Both the position numbers and the translations under genes were made by a program. Shown in pieces: positions 24,539 to 34,350 of a stretch of DNA of 64,000 nucleotides. Position 1 is the stretch's first letter, and each line of letters begins with the position of its first letter. Below the pieces are notes generated by a model. The model had not been told where the DNA came from and did not search any database. It saw nothing but the letters and a program-made list of their open reading frames with translations. Source of the DNA: Halovenus sp037080055 (GTDB taxonomy: Archaea; Halobacteriota; Halobacteria; Halobacteriales; Haloarculaceae); contig NZ_JBAOJI010000003.1 of NCBI RefSeq assembly GCF_037080055.1, forward strand, positions 248,001 through 312,000. The letters are read 5' to 3'.

Positions 24539-25263
24539 GCGCGCTTGCCGACAGCAGCGTTGCAACAGCCGGCACAACGCTCATTCGGCAGCGGACCCTG
24601 TTTTCGGATATGGCGACCCGCTCCGGTGGTGGTGTGGATACCCCGGACCGCGATGATCGGGCAGTCACGACCAGCGATCTCTGGACGGTGCTCGCCGGAA
24701 TTGTTCTCGGGATGGTTGTTCTCGGCAGCGTGCTGTACGTCGGTGGGGCGAGTCCGCTTGGCCCGCCGGCCGACGATCAGTCGGCGCCGAATACGAGCGA
24801 CGAGGTGGCCCCGGAACTGAATACGACCCTCGCAGAGCAGCAGATCACCGAGGCGATCAACGACGAGCGGACGGCCCGCGGTATCGAACCAGTCGAACAC
24901 GAGGATGCTATCGCCGTCGTCGCCCGCAACCACAGCCGAGATATGATCGAGCGGGGGTACTACGCCCACGAATCACCCGAGGGCGAGACGGCCTTCGAGC
25001 GAATCGAGGAGGGGCCGGCCTCCTGCGGGACCGTCGGTGAGAACATTGCCGCGACGTGGTGGTACGAACCGTTCGAGACGACCGACGGTGAGCGCAATCG
25101 CCACACGACTGTCGAGGAACTGGCCGACGGCCTCGCCGAGCAGTGGCTCAATTCCCAAAGTCACCGCGAGAACATGCTCGACCCGCGCTGGGACCGGACT
25201 GGCGTCGGTGTCGCGGTGGCTGACGACGGCGAGGTCCTCGTCACGCAGAACTTCTGTGCGTAG
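24535..25263 (+). CDS. CAP-domain (SCP/PR1) protein with membrane anchor
   Basis: A 242-aa protein. One membrane segment (about residues 52-71) anchors an extracellular CAP domain: LAEQQITEAINDERTARGIEPV opens it; ARNHSRDMIERGYYAHESPEG, GENIAATWW and SQSHRENMLDPRWDRTGVGVA carry the usual His and Glu residues. CAP proteins in prokaryotes are extracytoplasmic with poorly known function. The start at 24535 overlaps the MFS stop by 4 nt; an ATG at 24610 (MATRSGGG) is an alternative. Confidence 0.85.
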   Translation: MSALADSSVATAGTTLIRQRTLFSDMATRSGGGVDTPDRDDRAVTTSDLWTVLAGIVLGMVVLGSVLYVGGASPLGPPADDQSAPNTSDEVAPELNTTLAEQQITEAINDERTARGIEPVEHEDAIAVVARNHSRDMIERGYYAHESPEGETAFERIEEGPASCGTVGENIAATWWYEPFETTDGERNRHTTVEELADGLAEQWLNSQSHRENMLDPRWDRTGVGVAVADDGEVLVTQNFCA

Positions 25264-25319
25264 GTGCGCCAGACCCGATGACGCAAGCCGTTTGTTTGCT
25301 GGGGCGTTAGTCCCGGGCA

Positions 25320-27287
25320 GTGACAGACGAACCCGATACAGACAGTTCGGACGGCGACCTCCCGGAATCGGACCCCGCGGGGTCTGACAGCGGGCAGGTC
25401 GGGCCTGACGAACAGAACACCGCCGACAGTACGGATGCAGATCTGTTCTACGACGCGCTGGAAGCGGTCGGTCGGCCGGTGCTCACTGCCACCCGGTATG
25501 CACAACTCAGGGAGTGTACACAGGACGAGGCAATCGAGGAACTGGACGACCTTGTTGATGCTGGAACGACCGAGCGTCTCGACGTGGCCAGCGATCCCGT
25601 GGTCTGGTATCCTGTCGATTGGACGCGGATGACCGACCGCGAGCGAGTGATCCTGTTTCCGGACCGCCGCGAGATCGTGGTCGACCAGCCCGAGCAGTTC
25701 ACCCGCGCACAGCTCTCGCAGTTCGCGCATCTCGTCGATACCACCGGCTCCGGAGCCTACAAGTACGAAATCAGACAGGAGGACATCTGGCAGGCCCCCT
25801 ACGAGACGCTGGAGGACCTGCTCGGCACGGTTCGGTCGGTTCTGCCCGAGCGATCCGACGCGCTCGAATCGTGGATTCGCTCACAGTACGAACGCGCAAA
25901 CAAATTCCTCCTGCGGACCCACGAGGACGGGTACACCGTCTTGGAAGCGGAATCGGCGGATTTGATGGGCAACGTCGCCCGACAGAAACTCGACGACGAA
26001 CAACTTCGCGCACCCATCTCCGATACCGAGAGCTGGGTCGCCGAGGAGTCTATCGCCGAGGTCAAGCGAATCCTCTACGAGGCGGGCTATCCCGTCCGTG
26101 ACGAGCGTGATCTGGACAGCGGCGAACGGCTCCCTGTCGAGTTGAATCTCGAACTGCGTTCCTACCAGCAGCAGTGGGTCTCGAACTTCCTCGAAACAGC
26201 GTCGGGTGTGCTCGTCGGCCCACCGGGCAGCGGCAAGACCGTCGCCGCGCTGGGTATTCTAAGCGAAATCGAGGGTGAGACGCTGATTCTCGTGCCGGGC
26301 CGGGAACTGGCCAGCCAGTGGCGCGACGAGATTCTCGCACGAACGACCCTTGATCCCGAGCAGGTCGGAGAGTATCACGGCGGACAGAAAAAAATTCGAC
26401 CGGTCACCATCGCCACCTATCGAACGGCGGGCATGGACCGACACCGCCAACTGTTCGACAGCCGCGAGTGGGGGTTGATCATCTACGATGAGGTTCATCA
26501 CATCTCCGCACCCGTCTATCGCCGCAGTGCCGACCTGCAGACTCGCCACAGACTCGGGCTGTCGTCGAGTCCAGTCCGTGAGGACGACAACGAGAGCGAT
26601 ATCTTCACCCTGATCGGCCCGCCGATTGGAACTGACTGGGACGGCCTGTTCGAGGCCGGCTACGTCGCCGAACCGGAGGTCGAAATCAGGTTCGTTCCGT
26701 GGGGCGAGCGCGATCACAGAAATCAGTACGTCAGTTCTGAGGGCCACGAACGCCGCCAACTCGCTGCGACCAATCCCGCGAAACTGACCGAAATCGAGGC
26801 GCTGCTGCAGACCCACCCCGACGAGCAGGCGCTGGTGTTCGTCGAGTATCTCGATCAGGGTCAGGCCTATTCGGACGCACTCGATGCCCCCTTCATCAGC
26901 GGCGAGATGCCCCACGCCCGCCGTGAACAGTTCTTCGAGCAGTTCCGCAACGGGACGCTGTCGACGCTGATCGTCTCCCGCGTCGGCGACGAAGGGATCG
27001 ATCTCCCGAGCGCTGCCCTCGCAATCGTCGCCTCCGGACTCGGCGGGTCGCGCCGACAGGGGACCCAGCGCGCCGGCCGGACGATGCGCCCGACCGGCCG
27101 CGCGCAGATGTACGTCCTCGCGACACAGGGCACCCGCGAGGAGGAGTTTGCCCGCCGCCGCATGCGCCATCTCGCCGAGAAGGGCGTCCGAGTGACGGAG
27201 ACGACAGTCGAATCCGGCGGGATCGACGATGTGATAGAGGTCGAGGGTGGATCAGCGGAGCACGACGGCGACTCAGGTGAGGAGTAA
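25320..27287 (+). CDS. XPB/Rad25-like DEAD/H helicase
   Basis: Superfamily 2 DNA helicase of 655 aa, similar to archaeal XPB (Rad25), implicated in nucleotide excision repair or transcription-linked remodelling. The first 270 residues are a variable N-terminal region with a winged-helix-like part. The motor has Walker A GPPGSGKT (residues 300-307), motif II DEVH (about 392) and motif VI QRAGRTMRP. It starts with GTG at 25320. An alternative role as a restriction-type helicase is less likely. Confidence 0.85.
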   Translation: MTDEPDTDSSDGDLPESDPAGSDSGQVGPDEQNTADSTDADLFYDALEAVGRPVLTATRYAQLRECTQDEAIEELDDLVDAGTTERLDVASDPVVWYPVDWTRMTDRERVILFPDRREIVVDQPEQFTRAQLSQFAHLVDTTGSGAYKYEIRQEDIWQAPYETLEDLLGTVRSVLPERSDALESWIRSQYERANKFLLRTHEDGYTVLEAESADLMGNVARQKLDDEQLRAPISDTESWVAEESIAEVKRILYEAGYPVRDERDLDSGERLPVELNLELRSYQQQWVSNFLETASGVLVGPPGSGKTVAALGILSEIEGETLILVPGRELASQWRDEILARTTLDPEQVGEYHGGQKKIRPVTIATYRTAGMDRHRQLFDSREWGLIIYDEVHHISAPVYRRSADLQTRHRLGLSSSPVREDDNESDIFTLIGPPIGTDWDGLFEAGYVAEPEVEIRFVPWGERDHRNQYVSSEGHERRQLAATNPAKLTEIEALLQTHPDEQALVFVEYLDQGQAYSDALDAPFISGEMPHARREQFFEQFRNGTLSTLIVSRVGDEGIDLPSAALAIVASGLGGSRRQGTQRAGRTMRPTGRAQMYVLATQGTREEEFARRRMRHLAEKGVRVTETTVESGGIDDVIEVEGGSAEHDGDSGEE

Positions 27288-27331
27288 TATTTGAAGACAT
27301 CGACCGAGACGAAGTGTGCTGCCGAGCTAGC

Positions 27332-28936
27332 TCACCCGAGCACGGAGTCACGCAGTGCGAGTGAGAGGGCGACGATGCCGCCGCCGAGACAGACCAGCGC
27401 GAGCGTCGCGGTCGGTGAGGTATCGACAGATTCCGGAGTCACCGACAGCAGGCCAAACGCGACGAGACCGGCACACGCACCGACGACGAGCGTTGCACTT
27501 GCATGCACTATTTCGACACTTCGAGTCCCTCCGTTGCCGATTTCGCGACCGAGTTCCGTACCGAAGGTTCCGATGTCCCAGACCACCAGACTGGCGACGA
27601 TTGCGCCAAGGACGACCCACGCTGGGGCACCCTGCACGACGGCACCGACGGCGGCGAGAAAGAGCCCGCCGCTGGCGATCGAAAAGCCGGCTCCTTCGTC
27701 GGTGAGATAGCCGAAATAGACCGCGAGCCACGAACTCAGTCCGATCCAGCCCGCCAGTGCGACCAGCACACCCGCGAGTAACACGACGACGGCCATCTCG
27801 CCGTAGACAGTGACGATCGGTAGCACCCGGTTCTGCACTTCGAGTGCCAGCGAGGACGGCAGTCGACTCGTCGTCTCGGTGAGCATCCGATCGAACACCT
27901 GATCGGCTACCACGGCCGCGATCACCGTCAGTAGACTGCCAGCGACGAGGGGCCCGAGCCACTGACTGGCTCCCGGTTCGGACCACTCCGACCACTGCCG
28001 GAGGAGTGAATCGAGCGTGATCCATCCCAGTGTGACGACGACGACGAGAATCAACAGGAGTCTGATCGCTCCGGCGGTCGTAATCGATTGGATTGCCCCG
28101 TAGAGCCCGGCTCCGAGGGCTGATTCGATCTGTCCTGCGGGCAGGGTAAACTCGAGGACGAGCGCCGGAACCATCCCCAGTCCCGTTGCACTCACGCCAA
28201 TCTGCAGCGCCCTGTTGAGGCGTTCGACCGTCCGATAACCGGATCGATTCCCGTCACTGACCAGCAGATCGGCAACGGGGACCTGCCGGACGAAAAGCAG
28301 CACCGATACGCCAGCAACCGTGAGGACGAACAGAAACGAGCCGAGGTGCAGTTGTGTCGGTGCCGGCGAGAAAATGACCTGAATCGATTGGGTGAGCACC
28401 TGCCCGAACAGACTCTCCGAAGCACCGGGCCGACCACTGAGTGCGACACGGACGAACAGGAATAATCCGACGACGATAGGCGCGCTCGCCGTCGTAAAGG
28501 CGATTTTCGTGTACGCCCGAAGCGAGGACTCCTCGAATACGTTCCGCCGCCCGAGCACGAATCCGAACAGGGTGATGGTACACCCGATGACGATACTGAG
28601 CCCGCCGAGAATCCGGAGGATAGCGACCGATATCAGCGGCGACCGCGGAACCGGGAACTGTGCTGCAACGAGGATGAGCACCGTTCCGAAAATCCCGCCG
28701 ATGAAGCCGATTCCCACTGGTATCGTCAGCAGACCGAGGACGAAGCCACGGCCGGGACTGGTCCCGCCGTCGATGGTGAACTCGAAACAGGCGGCCAGAC
28801 AGAGAATCCCGACGACTCCCATCGCAACCGGGACGTATAGCTGGGTTACCTCCCAAAAGAGAAGCGCGGCCGTGACGATTCCGACCGCAGTGGCGATGAA
28901 CGAACTCGTTCGAGGTGGTGCCGTTGTTGCTGTCAT
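27332..28936 (-). CDS. Polytopic membrane protein of the DUF58/transglutaminase operon
   Basis: A 534-aa protein with about 14 hydrophobic segments from the start (ATAVGIVTAALLFWEV) to the end, and short polar loops. I recall similar proteins next to haloarchaeal DUF58 genes (catalogued as DUF7519), but that assignment is not shown by any motif. It overlaps the DUF58 gene by 4 nt, the last gene of a four-gene minus-strand operon. Function unknown; transport or envelope role is possible. Confidence 0.7.
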   Translation of the reverse strand: MTATTAPPRTSSFIATAVGIVTAALLFWEVTQLYVPVAMGVVGILCLAACFEFTIDGGTSPGRGFVLGLLTIPVGIGFIGGIFGTVLILVAAQFPVPRSPLISVAILRILGGLSIVIGCTITLFGFVLGRRNVFEESSLRAYTKIAFTTASAPIVVGLFLFVRVALSGRPGASESLFGQVLTQSIQVIFSPAPTQLHLGSFLFVLTVAGVSVLLFVRQVPVADLLVSDGNRSGYRTVERLNRALQIGVSATGLGMVPALVLEFTLPAGQIESALGAGLYGAIQSITTAGAIRLLLILVVVVTLGWITLDSLLRQWSEWSEPGASQWLGPLVAGSLLTVIAAVVADQVFDRMLTETTSRLPSSLALEVQNRVLPIVTVYGEMAVVVLLAGVLVALAGWIGLSSWLAVYFGYLTDEGAGFSIASGGLFLAAVGAVVQGAPAWVVLGAIVASLVVWDIGTFGTELGREIGNGGTRSVEIVHASATLVVGACAGLVAFGLLSVTPESVDTSPTATLALVCLGGGIVALSLALRDSVLG

Positions 28937-30306
28937 AGCTGGGATAATGTCTCTCTGAGCGCGTACTCGACAGGGTAGGTGGCTGGCCAGTCAGTCACGG
29001 TGGTCTCGGTTCGTTCGAGGGCCTGGATCCTGCGTCGGCGGTGGATGTTGCTGATCCGGTGCCCTGTCGTTGCTGTCCCCGTCACGTCCGGGCTGAGGAC
29101 GTGACACGGGTTCCCGTGGGCGGACAGCGCCGAAGCACAGTCGTGGGCCCACTCGTCCATGAGAGGAGAGCAGATGACGATCTGTGCTTCGCTGGGGACT
29201 CGCGCGCTAATCTGTTCGATCACCGCAGTGTCTGAACGGCTGACCCCCGAAGCGGGCCCGCCGTCGGCCCGTGCACTCGGTATTTGTGGCGGTTCCGGAT
29301 CGGGTGCGCCGGGATCTGAATCGAGTTCGACCGATCCCGAGTCGACTGTCTCGGCTGCAGTCCGTGTCGCAGTTCGAAAGAGGGCTGTTGCCGCGCCGTC
29401 TGGAGCATCTGACCCGATCCACGGCAGGCCCGAGTCCCCAAGTGGCCCGGATTCCCCGTCGAGTCCGACGGCGGTCAGTGTCGTGACGACACCAGCACTG
29501 TCGAGAGCTTCGTAGATCCGCTCCGCAGCGTAGACAGCCAGTGCACCACCCGTCGGCTCGCCCTGGCTGTGTTTGACGCGAGCCGAGGGGCGACAGTCCA
29601 TGACGATCACCGTCCGCGCCGCCCGTTCACGGCGGTACTGGATGGTGACGAACTCGCCGGTTTTGGCGACCTGATGCCAGTTGATCCGGCTCATCGGATC
29701 GCCGTGGTGGTACTGTCGCGTCGAGTAAAATTCGAGACCACTGCCACCGGTATCGGTCGCCACACTGCCGGCGTGTTGCAGCGTCGCGTCCGGCAGCGGG
29801 GACTTCTCGACCGGAGCCCCACACCGCAGGGTCCGGTCGCCGTCGACCGCAAGCGCACGCTCCTGTACGTCCGTCCCGGCAATCGAGCGGAGTCGACAGA
29901 CCGGATCGTCGAACTCGAATCGGCCGCGTTCCAGAACGACGGTATACTCGACCTGCATCCGCTCACCCGGCCCGAGCGGCCTGCTCGCCCGTGCGGATCC
30001 GTCGACGACTGGACAGGCGTCCGGAACACCGTCGGCGATCCGGAGATCCGGCAGCACCTGTTCACCCGTATTTTCGACCTCGAGGACGACCTGTACCTCC
30101 GATCCGGGTCCGGCACCGCTCACCGCGAACTGCCGGCTTGCCGAGAGTTCGAACTCCTCTGGGACCGAAGACACGGAGCCGTACAGCACAAAGACGAGAC
30201 CGACGACTGCGCCGGCGACGAGCACCAGATTCGCGAGCAGGACGCCGAAACCGAGGCCGACGAGAGCGGCCGCCAGCCCGACATCCCAGCGATCCGTCCC
30301 GCTCAT
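28933..30306 (-). CDS. DUF58 domain protein
   Basis: A 457-aa protein with two N-terminal membrane segments (about residues 9-44), an Ig-like part, and a central DUF58 core: GSGLEFYSTRQYHHGDPMSRINWHQVAKTGEF is the family signature, followed by a von Willebrand A-like region beginning VIVMDCRPSARVK. DUF58 proteins usually work with a MoxR ATPase and a transglutaminase/DUF4129 protein in envelope processes. It starts at 30306 with 4-nt overlap to the upstream gene; a longer opening is not coding. Confidence 0.85.
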   Translation of the reverse strand: MSGTDRWDVGLAAALVGLGFGVLLANLVLVAGAVVGLVFVLYGSVSSVPEEFELSASRQFAVSGAGPGSEVQVVLEVENTGEQVLPDLRIADGVPDACPVVDGSARASRPLGPGERMQVEYTVVLERGRFEFDDPVCRLRSIAGTDVQERALAVDGDRTLRCGAPVEKSPLPDATLQHAGSVATDTGGSGLEFYSTRQYHHGDPMSRINWHQVAKTGEFVTIQYRRERAARTVIVMDCRPSARVKHSQGEPTGGALAVYAAERIYEALDSAGVVTTLTAVGLDGESGPLGDSGLPWIGSDAPDGAATALFRTATRTAAETVDSGSVELDSDPGAPDPEPPQIPSARADGGPASGVSRSDTAVIEQISARVPSEAQIVICSPLMDEWAHDCASALSAHGNPCHVLSPDVTGTATTGHRISNIHRRRRIQALERTETTVTDWPATYPVEYALRETLSQL

Positions 30307-30896
30307 TGACCCTGCACCCGCTCGATCACGGCGACGGTTCGTTCGATCCGGCGGCGGCGCTCGCGGCGGGGAAACACGAACAGCCGCACCTGTGCCGCGA
30401 AGGGGGGTGAAGGGCCGTCTGTCCCGGCCAGAAACGCCGCCACGAGGCTGTCCGAACACCAGTCTCCCTTCTCGATTGCCGGCCACGCCTGCCGTTCTGC
30501 ACAGCCGACCGCATCTGCGTAGACTGACACGGCCGTTTGTCGGAGGGACTCGCGAACGGTCGCGAACGACTCACCGCCGTCGTCGATTGCGGTCTGGATC
30601 TGTCGATCCAGTTGATCCCCGGCGAGACCCAACTGCTCGGGTTCTGGCTCCGGAGCGAACCTGTCTGCTCCCAGTTCAGACTCGCTCGCGTCGGGTGACC
30701 GCAATCCGACGAGGAGATACGCGATCAACCCGCCGCCGGTCACGAGCAACACCTGCGTCGTTCCGGCCGCCTCGACGAACTGGAGTGTCTGTGTCACCGG
30801 GCCCACCGTGCCGATCCCCGGCGCGAGGAGCAACCCGATTCCGAACAGGATCGCAGCGATGCCGACGCCGCCGAACACCGGTCGGTGCCAGTTCAT
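30303..30896 (-). CDS. Small membrane protein of the DUF58 operon
   Basis: A 197-aa protein with two N-terminal membrane segments (residues about 9-28 and 46-65) and a cytoplasmic Arg-rich C-terminal region (residues about 100-197, ending RRERRRRIERTVAVIERV). I recall related haloarchaeal proteins next to DUF58 genes (DUF7269), not verifiable here. It overlaps both neighbours by 4 nt, so it is translationally coupled to the transglutaminase and DUF58 genes. Confidence 0.7.
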   Translation of the reverse strand: MNWHRPVFGGVGIAAILFGIGLLLAPGIGTVGPVTQTLQFVEAAGTTQVLLVTGGGLIAYLLVGLRSPDASESELGADRFAPEPEPEQLGLAGDQLDRQIQTAIDDGGESFATVRESLRQTAVSVYADAVGCAERQAWPAIEKGDWCSDSLVAAFLAGTDGPSPPFAAQVRLFVFPRRERRRRIERTVAVIERVQGQ

Positions 30897-33592
30897 CGCT
30901 CGCCCTCCTGCTCGATCTGTTCGATGGCCCGCTGAACCCGTTCGAGTCGGTCTGACGCGTTTCGCGACCCGTATTCGACTTCCCTGAACGTATCCCGCAA
31001 CTCCACGACTGGCTGTTCCGGGAGTCCGTCCTCCTCGATTGCGTGTCTCGCTAGCTCACCCGGCGTCTGGGTCGTCGCCGAGTTCGCACTGATCGAATCG
31101 AGAAACCGATTCCAGGCCTCCCGAACTGTCAGTTCTGCGCCCGACCGGGAGTGCTCGGCAGAGCCCCGTGACCGAACGACAGCGGCAATTGCTCCGGTTG
31201 TCGCAGCAATCCGCCCGCTCGTGCGACGCCAGAGTTCACTGACGCTCGTCGAACCGGTGAAGACGCCGGCGACCATTACCAGTGCGGTCCAGATCCGCCT
31301 GAGCGCACCCGCGACGTAGCGGTTGCCATCGGTAACGAGCGCGACGAATCCCCGACGGAGGCCTGTGACTATCGCCGTCACACCGCCTCGTAACTGTGTA
31401 CCGACCGCCAGCCAGTCGATTCCGCGACGCCGTAGTGCGTATCCGACCACGCTGACGACGGTAACCAGCCCGACACCGACGCCGAGGGGAAGATACAGCA
31501 GTCCGGTGAGGTTTGTCGTCTCCGTCTGCCCGCTTGCCTCGATGGCGATTGTCGTTGCGTGAGTGAACGGCAGCGAAACCTGCGCCGTCCCGTTCGGCCC
31601 GGTTACGGCGACTTCCTCGCCGCCGACCAACACGGGCACCCCGGCGGCGGGAACTCCGTCCAATTTCGCAGTGATCGTCGCGGAACCGAACGAATTCGGG
31701 CCCAAGACCCCAGTTTCGACTGACATTGTCAACTCCGGTACGGTGATCGTCCGCTGGCCCGAGACCAGTTCGCGCTCTACTTCGACACTGACGTCTCCCG
31801 ACCTGTCCGGGAGTTCGATCACGAGTTGTCCGCTCTCGTTGGTCCGTCCGACCGTCTCGCCGTCGACGGTAACCACTGCATCGTCGATCACGACATCGTC
31901 GATTCGCGCCGTGAGAAGTACCTCGCCGCCGGGGACAGGCTCTCCGTCGATGACAACCGAGGCGGTCCGATCGATCGGATGGGTATCCTGTGGCTGGTCA
32001 GTCCCAATCTGTGCCGGTGTTGGCGATGCACTGAGTTTCGTCTGCTGACCAGCCGCGAATGTCGCGGCAGACGGGGCGGCTCCTCCGGGAACCCGGATGC
32101 TCTGCGTGCTCGCTGATTCGGTCGTCAAATTGCCGTCGTCGAATTCCCCCTCCTCGGAGCCGAACAGTACGTCTGCCAGCGGATCGGGTGTGGTCCCGTC
32201 GCCTTTTCTGATCTCGACGGTGAGCTCCTCGGCATCGGGAACCTCTCCGACGACGCGGCCGAGCGGGTCGGTGATTCCAACCGACTCACCGTTGAATAAC
32301 ACCTCGACGCCACGGACTGGGGTGTCGTCGTACGTGACAGTCAGTTCGACTGCCGTTCCAGGGACTGCTGTTCGGTTGAGCGAGGTCTGGAGGCCTTGCT
32401 GCAGTTGCTCACCAGAGTTACCGCCCCCTTCGCCTGGCGTGAACTGTTCGCCGGGACTGCCGGCCTCTCCGATATCGAAGTCTCCTTCGAGATCGTCGAG
32501 TGCCTCCTGCTGAGTTTCGAGTCGTTCGTTACCGGGTGTCGGATCGAACCGAACCCAGCCGACCCCCTCGAAGTAGACCTCGACCCACGCGTGGGCGTTC
32601 ATCCCGCGCACTTCGTAGGTATCCGGTCCGACACGCTGACCCGAAGAATAGCCGACGACGTACCGCGTCGGAATGTCCTGTGAGCGCAACATGACCGCCA
32701 TCGAGGTGGCGAAGTACTCACAGTAGCCGGCATCCATCTCGAAGATGAACGTATCGGCAATCGAGTTGTCCCGTTCGCCGACATCGAGACTGTACTCCTT
32801 CGACGAGCGCAGATACTCCTGAACTGCGGCCGCCTTCTCGTAAGGATCGTCGGCGTTGGCGTCATCGAAGACCGCCGCGGTCTTTGACTCGATCCGGTCG
32901 GGGGTCCCGTCCGGTAACTGAGTGTACCGCTGTTCGATCTCAGAGGGGTAGGATTCGTCGGTCGACCGTAGCCGGTCGACATCGGCCTGTGGGGCGAAAC
33001 TCACGCCCTCGATGGTCGTTCCGGCGTCGAGTGTCGATCCGGGCTGGATCGCCCCGTTATCGGTCACCTGCGGGTCGTCGATCCCGTCGATCAGTGCCGG
33101 TCGGTAAGCCGTCGGGACTGCCGAGGCGCGCTGCTTCAGCGTCACCTCGTAATCGATTCGTTCTCCATCGGGTCCGGGGTGATCGATCGATCCCTCGACA
33201 GGGTCGGTGTCGGTCGAGCGTTCCCATCCCGACCCGGTGTAGGTGCCGTAGGCGGCCGTCCGCCAGTAGGTCCGCTGGGAACTCTCGACGGTAAAGTGGA
33301 CCTCCGTGCTCGTCGAGCCGAACGTTTCGCTGTTGAGCCCGATGTCGCCGCCGACACCCGTTCCTGCGCCGGGATTGAGCGCCCCGAGGCTCCCTCCAGC
33401 GCCGGAACCAGCCCCCGGATTCGGGTCCGCGCTCTCGCCCGGCAACACTCGTTCGAGCGGACTGCCTGCAAGGCCGTCAACCGCGAAGGCGGGCATCAAC
33501 AACGTGACCACTATCGTTGCGAGCAGACAGCCGGCAACCAGTCCAACACGAGTCCAGTCGCGTCCGGAGGGATCAGCTGAATCTCCATCCAT
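30893..33592 (-). CDS. Transglutaminase-like membrane protein (TgpA-type)
   Basis: An 899-aa protein. A membrane segment (about residues 16-37) leads into an extracytoplasmic region. The transglutaminase/protease core has the triad Cys291 (YCEYFATSM), His334 (NAHAWVEVY) and Asp350 (FDPTPG). Three or more Ig-like or carboxypeptidase-regulatory-like repeats follow, then a second membrane segment (about residues 690-710) and a cytoplasmic DUF4129-like tail with ELARHAIEEDGLPEQPVVELRD. It is the first gene of the operon. Start MDGDSADPSG at 33592; the extended opening upstream overlaps the divergent DUF309 gene and is rejected. Confidence 0.85.
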   Translation of the reverse strand: MDGDSADPSGRDWTRVGLVAGCLLATIVVTLLMPAFAVDGLAGSPLERVLPGESADPNPGAGSGAGGSLGALNPGAGTGVGGDIGLNSETFGSTSTEVHFTVESSQRTYWRTAAYGTYTGSGWERSTDTDPVEGSIDHPGPDGERIDYEVTLKQRASAVPTAYRPALIDGIDDPQVTDNGAIQPGSTLDAGTTIEGVSFAPQADVDRLRSTDESYPSEIEQRYTQLPDGTPDRIESKTAAVFDDANADDPYEKAAAVQEYLRSSKEYSLDVGERDNSIADTFIFEMDAGYCEYFATSMAVMLRSQDIPTRYVVGYSSGQRVGPDTYEVRGMNAHAWVEVYFEGVGWVRFDPTPGNERLETQQEALDDLEGDFDIGEAGSPGEQFTPGEGGGNSGEQLQQGLQTSLNRTAVPGTAVELTVTYDDTPVRGVEVLFNGESVGITDPLGRVVGEVPDAEELTVEIRKGDGTTPDPLADVLFGSEEGEFDDGNLTTESASTQSIRVPGGAAPSAATFAAGQQTKLSASPTPAQIGTDQPQDTHPIDRTASVVIDGEPVPGGEVLLTARIDDVVIDDAVVTVDGETVGRTNESGQLVIELPDRSGDVSVEVERELVSGQRTITVPELTMSVETGVLGPNSFGSATITAKLDGVPAAGVPVLVGGEEVAVTGPNGTAQVSLPFTHATTIAIEASGQTETTNLTGLLYLPLGVGVGLVTVVSVVGYALRRRGIDWLAVGTQLRGGVTAIVTGLRRGFVALVTDGNRYVAGALRRIWTALVMVAGVFTGSTSVSELWRRTSGRIAATTGAIAAVVRSRGSAEHSRSGAELTVREAWNRFLDSISANSATTQTPGELARHAIEEDGLPEQPVVELRDTFREVEYGSRNASDRLERVQRAIEQIEQEGER

Positions 33593-33685
33593 ATGGCGGC
33601 AAGTTAGCCCTGGATTCGGTGCCGAGGAAGTTAGATGTATCGTTCGGTACAGTGACCTTTTGAGTCTCGATGTCAGAACAGAAGT

Positions 33686-34333
33686 ATGGAGACACACCTG
33701 CGGGCCGGGATTGCCATTTTCAACGCAGGGGCATATCATACGGCCCACGACGCCTGGGAGGAGTACTGGCTCGATCTCGATGCCGACAGCGACGACGAGC
33801 GATTTCTCCACGGCCTGATCCAGTACACCGCCGCAGTCTACCACGCCCGAAACGGCAACTGGGGCGGTGCGATCGGCCTCGCTGAGAGTGCCGGGGAGTA
33901 TCTCGCCGACCTCTCCGACACGTATCGCGGCGTCGATGTCGAGTCGATCCGGCGGTATCTGGCCCGGATCGCCGAGGATCCGGAACTGATCGAACGGCGG
34001 CCGCCGCTGGTGCTCACTCACCGTGGCGACGGAATCGACCCAGCAGATCTGGATTTCGAGGCGACAGCCGTGGCGGCGACGGCGATTGCGGAAGACCGCG
34101 GTGAGGAAGACCTGCTCGCCAGAGCAGTCGAGTACGCCCGCGAGGATATCGACGGGACGGCCGAACCGCTGCGCGGCGAGACAGACAGCAGGATCCTCCC
34201 GCTGGTGTTCGATTACGTGCGCGACCCCGACCACCGCGGGATCATCGCCCAGCGACTGCAACAGCACTGCGACCGCAGACAGGCCAAAGCCGACGATGTC
34301 GTCGGACTGTTCGATCCGGCCGAAGACGGTTGA
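33686..34333 (+). CDS. DUF309 domain protein
   Basis: A 215-aa protein with the DUF309 core in residues about 7-75: FNAGAYHTAHDAWEEYW and FLHGLIQYTAAVYHARNGNWGGA, an all-helical fold found across bacteria and archaea. The conserved His/Glu/Trp residues suggest a small-ligand or metal site; the role is unknown. The C-terminal half is acidic and helical. It is divergent from the transglutaminase operon and convergent with the PAS transducer (17-nt gap). Confidence 0.8.
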   Translation: METHLRAGIAIFNAGAYHTAHDAWEEYWLDLDADSDDERFLHGLIQYTAAVYHARNGNWGGAIGLAESAGEYLADLSDTYRGVDVESIRRYLARIAEDPELIERRPPLVLTHRGDGIDPADLDFEATAVAATAIAEDRGEEDLLARAVEYAREDIDGTAEPLRGETDSRILPLVFDYVRDPDHRGIIAQRLQQHCDRRQAKADDVVGLFDPAEDG

Positions 34334-34350
34334 TCGCCTGCGACCGTCTG

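Noticed and set aside
22919..24577. Open frame of about 550 codons on the minus strand across the SDR start and MFS gene
   Set aside because: It is antisense to a clear MFS transporter and its translation is low-complexity Arg/Pro/Asp-rich with no fold.
33593..34267. Upstream extension of the transglutaminase frame
   Set aside because: It runs antisense through the DUF309 gene; the Met at 33592 followed by a membrane segment is the plausible start.
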